DNA of 64,000 nt from UBA2334 sp964396895 (GCA_964396895.1 CAYNGJ010000004.1:183659-247658); one strand, 5' to 3'. Shown: positions 52,806 through 60,931, counted from the stretch's first letter. Numbers and translations: made by a program. Notes: generated from the letters alone by a model not told the origin.

Positions 52806-53790
52806 TAAAATGTGCGGGGTCCACCATGGTGCGGTTGAGCATCACGCCCCAGTGCAGGTGCGGGCCGGTCACGCGGCCTGTGGCGCCCACGTCGCCCACG
52901 CGCTGACCGGCGGCCACGGCATCGCCCACCTGCACGGCGATGGCGCTCAGGTGGCACACCATGCTCAGCAGGCCGCCGCCGTGGTCCAGCCACACGGTGT
53001 TGCCATTGAAAAAATAGTCGCCCGTGTCAATCACCCGGCCCGCCAGCGGGGCCACCACCGGCGTGCCCGTGGGCGCGGCAATGTCCATGCCGCTGTGCGG
53101 GTTGCGCCCCTGCCCGTTGAACACCCGCCGCAGCCCAAATGAGCTGGAGCGCCGCCCTGGCGTGGGCACTTGCATGCGCAGCGCCTGGGGCTGGGTGTGC
53201 CAAGCGGGCGGCGGTGGGGTGAAGGTGGCCATGACCTCGCGCTGGTGGTCGCGCTCGCGCTCGAAGCGGGCCAAGTCTTCGGGGGCCAGGTCCACGGTGC
53301 GGGGTGCCACTTTCAGGCGCTGCTCGGCGTAGCGTTTGTCGGCCACGGTGTAGCGCAGCGTGCGGGGTGGCTGGGTGGGCCCGGTGGCTCGGTTGGCTGA
53401 GTTGGCTGGAACAGCGGGCGTGGCGGGCGTGGCCCCATCGGTGTGCCCGCTGGCGACCACCGTCACGCTGGCCTCGCCTGGTGGGGCTGAGAGGGGAATG
53501 CCCAACACCGCCGTCCACTCAATGGCATCGCCCAGCACCAGCACGGGCACCTCGCCGCTGAACACCGCCGGAGCCGTGGCCGACGGTCCCAACGACAACC
53601 TCACCACGCCACCGGGCACGGCCAGGGCGTTGGGCCACACCTGAAAGGCAGCGGTGTGGGTGCCGGTGGCGGCGGTGGCTGCGTGGGCGGTGGCAAGTGA
53701 CCCTGGCAGCAGCCCGGCCACGGCGAGTTTCAGGGTCAGACGGCGTTGGTTCTGGTGGGGCGGTGGATAGGGCAGGTCAGGCAGATTCAT
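52801..53790 (-). CDS. M23-family metallopeptidase (LytM-type)
   Basis: A 329-aa exported peptidase. A signal peptide (about residues 18-38) is followed by an N-terminal beta-rich region and a C-terminal LytM domain. The zinc ligands are in NPHSGMDIAAPTG (H near 232, D near 236) and VTGPHLHWGVML (HxH near 312-314). These enzymes cut peptidoglycan cross-links. The start overlaps the stop of the upstream HTH-ATPase-STAS gene (ATGA), which implies joint expression. Confidence 0.92.
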   Translation of the reverse strand: MNLPDLPYPPPHQNQRRLTLKLAVAGLLPGSLATAHAATAATGTHTAAFQVWPNALAVPGGVVRLSLGPSATAPAVFSGEVPVLVLGDAIEWTAVLGIPLSAPPGEASVTVVASGHTDGATPATPAVPANSANRATGPTQPPRTLRYTVADKRYAEQRLKVAPRTVDLAPEDLARFERERDHQREVMATFTPPPPAWHTQPQALRMQVPTPGRRSSSFGLRRVFNGQGRNPHSGMDIAAPTGTPVVAPLAGRVIDTGDYFFNGNTVWLDHGGGLLSMVCHLSAIAVQVGDAVAAGQRVGDVGATGRVTGPHLHWGVMLNRTMVDPAHFI

Positions 53791-54848
53791 GGGGAGTCGG
53801 CAACGGGTAATTTCACATGCGGGGCAAACATGGCCATGGCCTGGGCCACGGCGGGGGCGAGGTGAATGGGCTTGAGGCGGACCTCAGGGTGGGCTGTGGC
53901 AAAGACCCGAAACACCTCGTCAATGAAGCCTTGCCCCGCCAAAGTCACATCCGCAAAGTCCAGCACCACGGTCTTGAATTGGGTCGCCCGCTCCACCACC
54001 CACTTGCCTTGCGAGCGAGAGGTCAGGTGGCTGCTGAGCTGGGCCAGACGCACGGGCACCTCGGTGGTGTGAAAAGCATCGCCACCCACCTCGTCGGGTG
54101 AAAAGTAGCGCTGGTACACGTCCTGCGTGGTGCGGGTGGTGTCCAGTGCCAGGTCCATGCGCACCACGGTGCCTTGCTTGAGCAGGGGAAACACATCCAC
54201 CCAGTCAAATGGGGCCAAGGCCTGAGGGGCCGTGTGCAAGTCAAACGTCAAACCTTGGGACTGAATGGCCAGGCCATCCAGCATGCGAGCTGACACAAAC
54301 ACCCCCATGCCCGAATGCCCCTCCGGCGCGGTGGTGAACTTGCCCTTGGCCAGCTCCAGCAGGGCCAAGCGGTCATCGAACAAGTCCAACGCTTGCGCAA
54401 TCTGTCGAAAAATGCCTACGCCGTCATCGGCCACCAGCATGTGCAAACGGCCTGCCGCCACATGCGCACCCAGCACCAACTGCTGGGCCTGGGAGTGGTC
54501 CAGGGCGTTGTTCAGCATCTCGGTGAAGGCAATGTTGGCCAGGTTGACCACTTGCTCTGATTGGCCTTGCAGCAGGGGTGCCACATGCACTTCCCACACG
54601 CCAAATTCACCGCCAGCCTGGGTGACTGCCTCGCGGGTGGTGGTGGTCAGCCAGAAGTGGCTGGGGCCAGGGGTGTAGGTGGGCCGCGTGCCCGTGCCGT
54701 GGCGGCTGAGGTAGCCCGCCTCGGTCAGCTTTTTAATGCGGCGCGACACCGCCACCCGAGACAAGCCCGTGCGCTCGGCGGCGGTGCTGGCCAGTTGGTG
54801 CGTTTCCCGTGCGGTGCTCAGGATGAGGGCATCTTTATCGTCCAGCAA
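53787..54848 (-). CDS. HTH - GHKL ATPase - STAS-like (DUF4325) regulator
   Basis: A 353-aa cytosolic protein with three modules. A winged-helix HTH covers about residues 8-58 (TGLSRVAVSRRIKKLTEAGYL). A GHKL ATPase covers about 85-235, with N-box FTEMLNNALDH (N113/N114), DDGVGIF at 141-147 and SGMGVF. A DUF4325 STAS-like domain covers about 265-345 (VVLDFADVTLAGQGFIDEVF). It resembles an RsbW-type kinase and its anti-anti-sigma partner in one chain with its own DNA-binding domain. The only suitable start in the frame is TTG at 54848. It is coupled to an M23 peptidase gene. Confidence 0.85.
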   Translation of the reverse strand: MLDDKDALILSTARETHQLASTAAERTGLSRVAVSRRIKKLTEAGYLSRHGTGTRPTYTPGPSHFWLTTTTREAVTQAGGEFGVWEVHVAPLLQGQSEQVVNLANIAFTEMLNNALDHSQAQQLVLGAHVAAGRLHMLVADDGVGIFRQIAQALDLFDDRLALLELAKGKFTTAPEGHSGMGVFVSARMLDGLAIQSQGLTFDLHTAPQALAPFDWVDVFPLLKQGTVVRMDLALDTTRTTQDVYQRYFSPDEVGGDAFHTTEVPVRLAQLSSHLTSRSQGKWVVERATQFKTVVLDFADVTLAGQGFIDEVFRVFATAHPEVRLKPIHLAPAVAQAMAMFAPHVKLPVADSP

Positions 54849-54896
54849 CTGTATCGCCTCTTGGTCGTTGTGGTTGACTAATTGTATCGTTGTATG

Positions 54897-55163
54897 TCAA
54901 AACGACGACCCCGGTTCTTTCAAAAACGCCAGCTCGGCGGGGGTGTCGCGGGACACGTTGCGCGAGAACTGGTCCAGCACCACGATCTCGGCCAGCCGCC
55001 CGGCGGGTGTGCTGCGCCAGGCCCACAGTTCGCAGCGCGCCGCTGCCGCCAGCGTGGGGCCAAACTGGGTGCGAATGCGCTCGTCCAGCGCCGGATCTTT
55101 GGCAAATTGCTGCTGGGGCGTGAGGGTTTCAAACCAGAATTGGAGGATGTCTTGGGCTGGCAT
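54897..55163 (-). pseudogene. DUF924 gene with an in-frame internal deletion
   Basis: The 88-codon frame starts normally (MPAQDILQFWFETLTPQQQF...). It reaches VVLDQFSRNV and then jumps directly to SRDTPAELAFLKEPGSSF, which is the usual C-terminal end of DUF924 proteins. About 90-95 central residues of the expected 180-190 are missing. Both flanks of such a deletion contain an Arg-Asn pair in the family, so recombination at a short homology is likely. The ORF stays open, but the fold is most likely lost. Confidence 0.75.
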
Positions 55164-55231
55164 GGGGGCTTCAGGCTGGGCTGTTGGCCCAGGCGGGTCG
55201 GCCCGTTCGGCGGGCGTTGGGGTTTAAAAAT

Positions 55232-55277
55232 GAATAGCTGTCATCTCTTTAAAATAAAGCGATAGATGGAATTTTTG
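55232..55277 (+). repeat. Intergenic AT-rich repeat, copy 9
   Basis: GAATAGCTGTCATCTCTTT, then AAAGCGATAGATGGAATTTTTGG. It lies just before the flavin reductase stub, in its orientation. Confidence 0.55.
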
Positions 55278-55300
55278 GATATATTTTTGGCACAAACACC

Positions 55301-55384
55301 ATGTCCATCACTTTGCCACCCCATGCCCAACCCGTTGCGCTGGACAAGGCCTACCGGCTCATGAACCACGGCCCCACGGTGTAG
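55301..55384 (+). pseudogene. N-terminal stub of a flavin reductase-like gene
   Basis: A 27-codon frame MSITLPPHAQPVALDKAYRL followed by MNHGPTV and TAG. It resembles the N-terminus of flavin reductase (FMN-binding split barrel) proteins, which read LDKAYRLLNHGPTVLVS. Beyond the TAG only VSGEG-like residues fit, then similarity ends at the convergent exonuclease gene. I infer a 3'-deleted relic. Confidence 0.55.
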
Positions 55385-55401
55385 GTGTCGGGCGAGGGCG
55401 T

Positions 55402-56034
55402 TCAGGGCTGACTGGCTGCCGCTGCCTGGCGTTTGAGCCACGCGGGCATGGCGGCTTTGGCGCAGGTTTGCAGGCCACGCAGCAGCGCGTGGTCGGCCTG
55501 GGCAATGCCGTGCTGGGCTTGCAGCACCTGGGCCAGGTGGTGCAGCAGCTCGGCCGTCACCTCGGCATCGGCCAGGGCGCGGTGGGCGCGGCCCGTGGTG
55601 GGCAGGCTCAGGTAGCGCGCCAGCGTGCCCAACTGGTGGTTGGGGGCCAGGGGCAACAGGCGGCGCGACAGCAGCACCGTGCAGGCAAACGGGTGGGCGG
55701 CGGGCAGGCCCAGGCGCTGCAGCTCGGCCTGCCAGAACTTGCGGTCAAACGAGGCGTTGTGCGCCACCAGGGGGCTGTTGCCCACAAAACGGGCGGCGTC
55801 GGCCATGACCTGCGCCACCGGTGGTGCGGCCTTGACCATGGCGTTGGTGATGCCCGTGAGCTGGGTGATGAAGCCCGACACATGAATGCCCGGATTCATC
55901 AGGCTCTGAAAACGGTCCACCACCCGCCCGCCTTCGCTCAGCACGATGGCCACCTCGGTGGGGCGGTCGCCCATGTCGGGCGACATGCCGGTGGTTTCAA
56001 AGTCGATGACGGCAATGGGGGTGGGTAAAGCCAT
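55402..56034 (-). CDS. DnaQ-like 3'-5' exonuclease
   Basis: A 210-aa DEDDh exonuclease. Exo I is VIDFETTGMSPD near residues 8-19, Exo II VAHNASFDRKFW near 91-102 and Exo III HRALADAEVT near 154-163. Catalytic D, E, D, H and D are all present. It resembles the DNA polymerase III epsilon proofreading fold but lacks the polymerase-binding tail, so it may act in DNA repair or RNA degradation. The ATG at 56034 starts MALPTPIAVIDFETTG. Confidence 0.92.
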   Translation of the reverse strand: MALPTPIAVIDFETTGMSPDMGDRPTEVAIVLSEGGRVVDRFQSLMNPGIHVSGFITQLTGITNAMVKAAPPVAQVMADAARFVGNSPLVAHNASFDRKFWQAELQRLGLPAAHPFACTVLLSRRLLPLAPNHQLGTLARYLSLPTTGRAHRALADAEVTAELLHHLAQVLQAQHGIAQADHALLRGLQTCAKAAMPAWLKRQAAAASQP

Positions 56035-56143
56035 GGGGTGCCAAACAGAGTGGGTGGAGGTTCCGCGTGGGCGGCACCCGTTATCGTAGGGGCATGGGCG
56101 AGGTCGCTGCGCCGATTGGCCCGCCCCTTTTGCAACGAACACC

Positions 56144-56614
56144 ATGCCAAACCCTCGCCCCCCGCTCGACCCGCACCACCTCAGCCCACTTGTCGACGGT
56201 CTCAGGCGCGGGGAGGCGCAGCCGCCCATTTACATCGGCGCCCTGTCGGCGCAGGTGGGGGCATCGGCCAAGGCCATACGCCTGTACGAGTCTCTGGGCC
56301 TGCTGGGCACCGTGGCGAGGCAGGGCGTGTACCGCGTGTATTCGGCCCAGCAGGTGGAGCGGGTGCGCCTGATCCGCCAGGCACAAGGTTTGGGTTTTCG
56401 GCTGGCCGACCTCGCGCCAGCCCTGGGCGTGCGCGGTCGTGAGCCCGACTGGGTCGCACTGGCGCAGCTGGTGCATCGCCACCGCGCAGCGCTGGCCGTC
56501 GAAGTGAAGCGCCTGCAGTCGCTGGACCGAGTGCTGCACGACATTGGGCAGGACTTGCTGACTTGCGGGAGCGGCGAACCCAACGCTGCGCTGCCCCGGG
56601 TGTGCACCCCTTGA
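56144..56614 (+). CDS. MerR-family transcription regulator
   Basis: A 156-aa regulator. A Pro-rich N-terminal extension of about 28 residues precedes the HTH (YIGALSAQVGASAKAIRLYESLGLL, about 29-53) and the wing (VYRVYSAQQVERVRLIRQAQ). A dimerisation coiled coil follows (about 100-140). No metal-binding loop with several Cys is visible apart from a single Cys near the end, so a metal ligand is unlikely. It precedes a flavodoxin-like oxidoreductase gene; a classic MerR-type promoter overlaps its stop codon. Confidence 0.9.
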   Translation: MPNPRPPLDPHHLSPLVDGLRRGEAQPPIYIGALSAQVGASAKAIRLYESLGLLGTVARQGVYRVYSAQQVERVRLIRQAQGLGFRLADLAPALGVRGREPDWVALAQLVHRHRAALAVEVKRLQSLDRVLHDIGQDLLTCGSGEPNAALPRVCTP

Positions 56615-56641
56615 CCTTGCCCCTGGGGGCAGACTTAGCCT
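56611..56641 (+). promoter_or_regulatory. MerR-type promoter with 19-bp spacer and palindrome
   Basis: -35 TTGACC (56611-56616), 19-bp spacer, -10-like TAGCCT (56636-56641). The spacer holds the perfect dyad TGCCCC-TG-GGGGCA (56618-56631). Over-long spacers with a central dyad are the hallmark of MerR-activated promoters. The -35 overlaps the MerR stop (TGA 56612-56614). It lies 31 nt before the oxidoreductase ATG. Confidence 0.6.
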
Positions 56642-56671
56642 GCGTGCGGTTTACTTTTATGGAAATTGCCC

Positions 56672-57331
56672 ATGCCAACTACCCACACACACCACCCGGC
56701 GTCTTTCGATGCCGATACCAATGCCCACCCAGCAACCACGGACGGACTGCGCGTCCTCATCGTGCTGGGCCATCCCGATGGCGAGAGCCTGTGCGCCGCG
56801 CTGGCCGGTCGCTATGCCCAGGCTGCCCGCGAGGCCGGGCACGCCGTGCAGGTGTTGCGCCTGGGCGAACTGGCGTTTGACCCCATCCTGCACCAGGGCT
56901 ACCGCAGCGTTCAAGCGCTGGAGCCCGACCTGGTGCACGCCCAGGCTTCGTTGCGATGGGCCGAACACACGGTGTGGGTCTATCCCATCTGGTGGGGCAG
57001 CGTGCCCGCGCTGTTGAAGGGTTTTTTAGACCGTGTGTTCTTGCCGGGGTTTGCCTTCAAGTTTCGGCCCGGAAAGTCCTTGCCAGACCCCTTGCTCGAC
57101 GGGCGCACGGCGCACCTGTTGGTGACCATGGACACGCCGCCCTGGTACTTTCGGTGGGTGTACCGGGCACCGGGCTTGCACCAGATGGCCCGCACCACCT
57201 TGGCGTTTTGCGGCATTCGCCCCACGGCCACGCTGGCGCTGGGGCCGGTGCTGGGGGCCACGCCCACCCGGCGTGCCGCGTGGCTGGACCAGGCGCAGGC
57301 GCTGGCGGTGGGGTTGAAGCGCCGCCGTTGA
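56672..57331 (+). CDS. Flavodoxin-like NAD(P)H oxidoreductase (KefF/MdaB class)
   Basis: A 219-aa flavodoxin-fold quinone reductase. FMN-binding motifs are VLIVLGHPDGESLCAALA near 29-46, VWVYPIWWGSVPALLKGFLDRVF near 103-125 and TMDTPPWYFRW near 154-164. The N-terminal 25 residues are disordered and His/Thr-rich. It reduces quinones or electrophiles with NAD(P)H. It is probably activated by the MerR regulator upstream, a pairing typical of electrophile-stress modules. The ATG at 56672 is chosen over a TTG at 56666. Confidence 0.9.
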   Translation: MPTTHTHHPASFDADTNAHPATTDGLRVLIVLGHPDGESLCAALAGRYAQAAREAGHAVQVLRLGELAFDPILHQGYRSVQALEPDLVHAQASLRWAEHTVWVYPIWWGSVPALLKGFLDRVFLPGFAFKFRPGKSLPDPLLDGRTAHLLVTMDTPPWYFRWVYRAPGLHQMARTTLAFCGIRPTATLALGPVLGATPTRRAAWLDQAQALAVGLKRRR

Positions 57332-57417
57332 AGCCACCGTGCGGTGCACCGTCCGCACGTCATCCAGGGGGGCACCCGCCGTTGCAGCGGTGCCGGGGCG
57401 TGCACCTGACCATGGGG

Positions 57418-57735
57418 TCAGACCGGCACCGTCAGCACCTGCAACGGCTCGCCACCCTGTGCCAGTGCCAATAGGCGGTCGATGTTGGGGTGCGAGCCGG
57501 GGTGGGCGCGGGCATGGGCGGTGTGCTCGGCAAACCACTCCAGGCCCAGCGTGGCCGCTGCGGGTGTGAGGGTGCCGCCGTACAGCGCAGCCAGCGCGTG
57601 GTACACCGCCACCGAGCCCGCTTGGCCGGGCTTGTTTTCAAGGGTGGTAAGGGGTTGACCATTGGCCGCCAGCAGTTGCAAGGCGGCCACGTGGGTCACG
57701 GCGGGAAGCTGTTGAAGGCGGTCTTTGAAATTCAT
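57418..57735 (-). CDS. DUF2322 protein
   Basis: A 105-aa soluble protein: MNFKDRLQQLPAVTHVAALQLL, then the conserved NKPGQAGSVAVYHALAALYGG and AATLGLEWFAEHTAHARAHPG, with the end NIDRLLALAQG. These match DUF2322, a family of unknown function. Length is standard. It is divergent from the M14 peptidase gene with an intergenic repeat between. Confidence 0.88.
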   Translation of the reverse strand: MNFKDRLQQLPAVTHVAALQLLAANGQPLTTLENKPGQAGSVAVYHALAALYGGTLTPAAATLGLEWFAEHTAHARAHPGSHPNIDRLLALAQGGEPLQVLTVPV

Positions 57736-57739
57736 GATT

Positions 57740-57786
57740 AAATAGCTGACAAGTGTTTATTGGTAAGCGATAAAGCCTATTTTTAT
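57740..57786 (+). repeat. Intergenic AT-rich repeat, copy 10
   Basis: AAATAGCTGACAAGTGTTTA, then GGTAAGCGATAAAGCCTATTTTTA. It lies in the DUF2322 / M14 divergent region, with the M14 orientation. Confidence 0.6.
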
Positions 57787-57838
57787 TGATATTTTGATGG
57801 CTGCCAGGCCCCGTGCGCCGTTGAGGTATTTTCAACCC

Positions 57839-58819
57839 ATGACCCAGCATTCAGAACCAGAACCGCGCGACGCCCTTCGTCCACCGCCTTGCCACCGCAT
57901 TGGCGCACCCGGCCAGCCCTGGGGGCCCACCGAAGTGGCCCAGTGGCGCACGCAGCAGGTGCGCCAACGCAGCTACGCCGACGACGTGCTGGCACCCATT
58001 AACCACCTGCGCTCACAGTGGACGGTGCTGCCCTACGGCGACGTGGTGCAGGGTGCTGAGCACTTTGCGCTGCGCGCCCTGCGCAGCCCTGGCTGGCAGC
58101 CGGGCTTGCCCAGTGTGTTGGTCACAGGTGGTGTGCATGGCTACGAAACCAGCGGCGTGCACGGCGCGCTGCGCTTTGCCGCTGACTCCGCGCAGGCCTG
58201 GGCGGGCAAGGCCAACCTGCTGGTGGTGCCCTGCGTCAGCCCCTGGGCCTATGAGCGCATTCACCGCTGGAACTTTGACGCCATTGACCCCAACCGCTCG
58301 TTCCGCCAGCCCAGCCCCGCGCCAGAATCGGCGGCGCTGATGCGGTTGGTGGCGCAGGCCAAGGCCGAGGGGTGGGGCCAGTTTGCCGCCCACATTGACC
58401 TGCACGAAACCACCGACACCGACGAAACCACCTACCGCCCCGCGCTGGCCGCGCGCGATGGCAAGCCCTTTGAGCCCGGCAGCATCCCCGACGGTTTTTA
58501 CCTGGTGGACGACGCCGACAACCCCCAGCCAGCGTTTCAGCAGGCCATCATCGACGCGGTGGCGCGGGTCACGCACATTGCGCCTGCCGACGGACAGGGC
58601 CAGCTCATTGGCTCGCCCGCCGTGGCGCACGGCGTCATTCGCTACCCGTTCAAGGCGTGGGGGCTGTGCCCTGGCATCACCGGTGCCCGTTGCACCACCA
58701 CCACCGAGGTGTACCCCGACAGCCCCCGTGCCACGCCCGAGCAATGCGTGGCCGCGCAGGTGGCGGCCGTGTGTGCGGCCATCGGGTTTGTGGTGGCCCA
58801 GCAGCATTCAGCCGGGTGA
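57839..58819 (+). CDS. M14-family metallocarboxypeptidase
   Basis: A 326-aa zinc peptidase of the M14 succinylglutamate desuccinylase/carboxypeptidase class. Zinc ligands are in TGGVHGYETSGVH (HxxE near 99-102) and the His in AAHIDLHETTDTDET near 185. The catalytic Glu is in TTTTEVYPDSP near 292. There is no signal peptide, so it acts in the cytoplasm. The substrate may be a peptide or acyl-amino acid. The ATG at 57839 is preferred; ATG 57797 is an alternative. Confidence 0.9.
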   Translation: MTQHSEPEPRDALRPPPCHRIGAPGQPWGPTEVAQWRTQQVRQRSYADDVLAPINHLRSQWTVLPYGDVVQGAEHFALRALRSPGWQPGLPSVLVTGGVHGYETSGVHGALRFAADSAQAWAGKANLLVVPCVSPWAYERIHRWNFDAIDPNRSFRQPSPAPESAALMRLVAQAKAEGWGQFAAHIDLHETTDTDETTYRPALAARDGKPFEPGSIPDGFYLVDDADNPQPAFQQAIIDAVARVTHIAPADGQGQLIGSPAVAHGVIRYPFKAWGLCPGITGARCTTTTEVYPDSPRATPEQCVAAQVAAVCAAIGFVVAQQHSAG

Positions 58820-58868
58820 ACCAGTGCCGCCGTACCCGCCCCTCTTACCCGCAACAGAGAACCGCCGC

Positions 58869-59870
58869 ATGCCTTTGGAATTTGCACAGTCCACCCCCAC
58901 CGCACAGTCCATGGGCACCTTGGTGCAGGCCCACTACGACCTGGGCCCCGTGGTGGCCAGCGAGTTTTTGCGCCGCAGCTTCAACCAGGTGTATCGGCTG
59001 ACCTTTGCCAGTGGGCGGGTGGTGGTGGCCCGCTTGAGCGCCGACCGACCGCGTGGCCCGGCCAACGTGCATTTCGAGGCGGCGGCCCTGGGGCACCTCG
59101 CCCAACAGGGTGTCCTGGTGGCCAACAACGTGCCCACCGCCAACGGGCAGGTGAGCGTAGACGTGCCGCTGCCAGAGGGCGTGCGCCCGCTGATGCTGTT
59201 TGACTTTGTGGATGGCGCTTACACCAGCGAAGCCCCCGCCGACATACAGGCGTTTGGTCGTGGCTTGGCCAGCTTGCACGCCGCCGGCCAGAGCTACAGC
59301 GGCGTGGCCAGCGCCTACACGCTGGACTTGGCCCATTTGCTGTGGCGCCCTCTGCAACGCCTGCTGCAAGCGCCCACCATGACGGCGGCGTTGCGTCCCC
59401 GCTTCGAGGCCATTGGCCAACGCCTGAACGACCGGATACTGGCCCTGGGGCCATTGAGCCAGGTGCTGTGCCACGGCGACGCGCATGGCCAGAACAACTT
59501 TGTGGTGGATGACCCCAACGGGCAGCGCCAGGCCGTGTTTTTTGACTTTGACGAAGCCGGCCCCGGCTGCCTGGCCTACGAACTGGCCGTCTACCCCTGG
59601 AGCCTGCACCCACACCTGCCCGACACCCCCTTGGGCGACAAAACCTTGACCCGCTGGCAGCACTTTTTGACCGCCTACCGCAGCGTCCGCGACGTGGGCC
59701 AGGCAGACTTGATGGCCATTTCCCCTTTCATGGCGGTGCGCCAGTTTTGGCTGCTGGGCGAGTACGCAGGGCGCACCGCGGTGTGGGGGTCACAGGCCAT
59801 GCCCACCGATTACCTGCAGCGCCAGGCCACGGTGTTGACGCAGTGGGAAGACCTGGCCTTGCCCACCTGA
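58869..59870 (+). CDS. Aminoglycoside/homoserine-kinase-type phosphotransferase
   Basis: A 333-aa kinase of the APH/ChoK superfamily. The catalytic loop is LCHGDAHGQNNFVVD near 199-213 and the metal-binding DFG-equivalent VFFDFDEAGPG near 222-232. The N-terminal lobe has FNQVYRLTFASGRVVVARLS. Related proteins include SrkA stress kinases and homoserine kinase type II. The substrate is unknown and it is probably not a resistance determinant. The ATG at 58869 is 50 nt after the M14 stop, suggesting one operon. Confidence 0.88.
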   Translation: MPLEFAQSTPTAQSMGTLVQAHYDLGPVVASEFLRRSFNQVYRLTFASGRVVVARLSADRPRGPANVHFEAAALGHLAQQGVLVANNVPTANGQVSVDVPLPEGVRPLMLFDFVDGAYTSEAPADIQAFGRGLASLHAAGQSYSGVASAYTLDLAHLLWRPLQRLLQAPTMTAALRPRFEAIGQRLNDRILALGPLSQVLCHGDAHGQNNFVVDDPNGQRQAVFFDFDEAGPGCLAYELAVYPWSLHPHLPDTPLGDKTLTRWQHFLTAYRSVRDVGQADLMAISPFMAVRQFWLLGEYAGRTAVWGSQAMPTDYLQRQATVLTQWEDLALPT

Positions 59871-59876
59871 GGCGGC

Positions 59877-60042
59877 TCAGGCCTGCCACACCCCAAACCT
59901 GGCTGAGCGCAGGTCGATGCCCACACAAACGCGGGGCTGGCCGCAGATGTGGCCAGGGTTGCAGCGTCTGAACTTGGGGCTCCAGCAGCACATTTTTGGA
60001 GGGTTCCACCACGTACACATGGTGGTGGGCACGGCGGGCCAT
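59877..60042 (-). pseudogene. Frameshifted relic of a conserved uncharacterised protein
   Basis: From ATG 60042 the frame begins ARRAHHHVYVVEPSKNVLLEP. After one frameshift the next frame continues KFRRCNPGHICGQPRVCVGI and ends at TGA 59877. I recall a conserved family reading HHVYVVELSKDVL...PKFRKCNPGYVPGKPCVYVG, which the two pieces match in order. Only the first half of that family remains. This explains the otherwise empty space between the kinase and GST genes. Confidence 0.55.
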
Positions 60043-60094
60043 GGTGGCTACGCCCCATCAACCGGGTGGCGCTGCCGCGTGGTTCGCTCGGCGT

Positions 60095-60718
60095 TTATGC
60101 CGCGGCAAATTGGGCGTAGTAGGCCTGCACGGCGGGCAGGTTGGCCACGCGCTGCATGTGGGCGTTCAGGGCGGGGGCCACGCGCTCCACCAAGTCGGTG
60201 GGGATGTGGTCCAGGCGGCCCGAGTTGAGGCCGCGCACGTCCACGAACACCTTCAGGTCGGCCACGGTCAGGCGGTTGTCGGCAAAGTATTCGCCACCCC
60301 GCGCCTGCAACTGCGTTTGCAGCCAAACCAAGTACACGGGCATGGAGCCGTTGACCAGCGCCAGGCGGGCGGCTTTTTGTTCTTCGCCGCTCATGCGGAA
60401 AGTGGGGCCAATGCGCACGCTGGCTTCTTCCACCACGTACATCACTTCGTCGCACAGCAGGGCTTGCAGCGGGTCGGTGGGGTACAGCCCGGCCAGCTTG
60501 CCTGCGTAGCGCAGGATGGCGTCGCATTGCGTGATGTGCGCGCCGTCCACCTCCAGTGTGGGCACTTGGCCAAAGGGTGTGCATTGGCGGAATTCGGCAA
60601 ACTCAGGGAACGTAAAGCGGTGGTCTTCAAAGGCCACGCCGCCCATGTGCAAGGCCAGGCGCGCAGGCTCGGCGCGGCCACCGTGGAAGTCGAAGTAGTT
60701 GAGTTTGAGTTGGGGCAT
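60095..60718 (-). CDS. Glutathione S-transferase family protein
   Basis: A 207-aa GST. The N-terminal thioredoxin-like domain (PQLKLNYFDFHGGRAEPARLAL, residues 2-23, with the G-site Tyr-like position and the SNAIL-equivalent QCDAILRYAG near 65-74) is followed by the all-helical C-terminal domain. NRLTVADLKVFVDVRG near 150-165 is the N-capping box region. It resembles sigma/Pi-like prostaglandin-type GSTs. The start at 60718 (MPQLKLNYFDFHGG) is the family start. Confidence 0.92.
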   Translation of the reverse strand: MPQLKLNYFDFHGGRAEPARLALHMGGVAFEDHRFTFPEFAEFRQCTPFGQVPTLEVDGAHITQCDAILRYAGKLAGLYPTDPLQALLCDEVMYVVEEASVRIGPTFRMSGEEQKAARLALVNGSMPVYLVWLQTQLQARGGEYFADNRLTVADLKVFVDVRGLNSGRLDHIPTDLVERVAPALNAHMQRVANLPAVQAYYAQFAAA

Positions 60719-60861
60719 GGGGTGTTCTGTTTGGATGTGGGCGGGGCTTGCAGCGTACGCGAAATGCGCCCAGCGCCTGCTCGCCGTACATGCCGCGCGC
60801 GGTTTCGTGGTGTTCGTGGGCGATGTATGACGCGACTGTGTCGTGCAAAAAATATCCAATT

Positions 60862-60907
60862 CAATAGCTGTCTTGCTTTTAAATATAAGCGGTAGCAGCT
60901 ATTTTTA
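60862..60907 (+). repeat. Intergenic AT-rich repeat, copy 11, with strong hairpin
   Basis: CAATAGCTGTCTTGCTTTT, then ATAAGCGGTAGCAGCTATTTTTA. Here the ends AATAGCTG and CAGCTATT are exactly complementary, so this copy can form a hairpin with a T-run. Confidence 0.6.
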
Positions 60908-60931
60908 TGCATAAACCATGCTGAGCCAGTC

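Noticed and set aside
60745..60850. A minus-strand frame reading YIAHEHHETARGMYGEQALGAF upstream of the GST gene
   Set aside because: It looks somewhat protein-like but I recognise no family, the frame has no own start signal, and it could be the GST leader. Not enough support.
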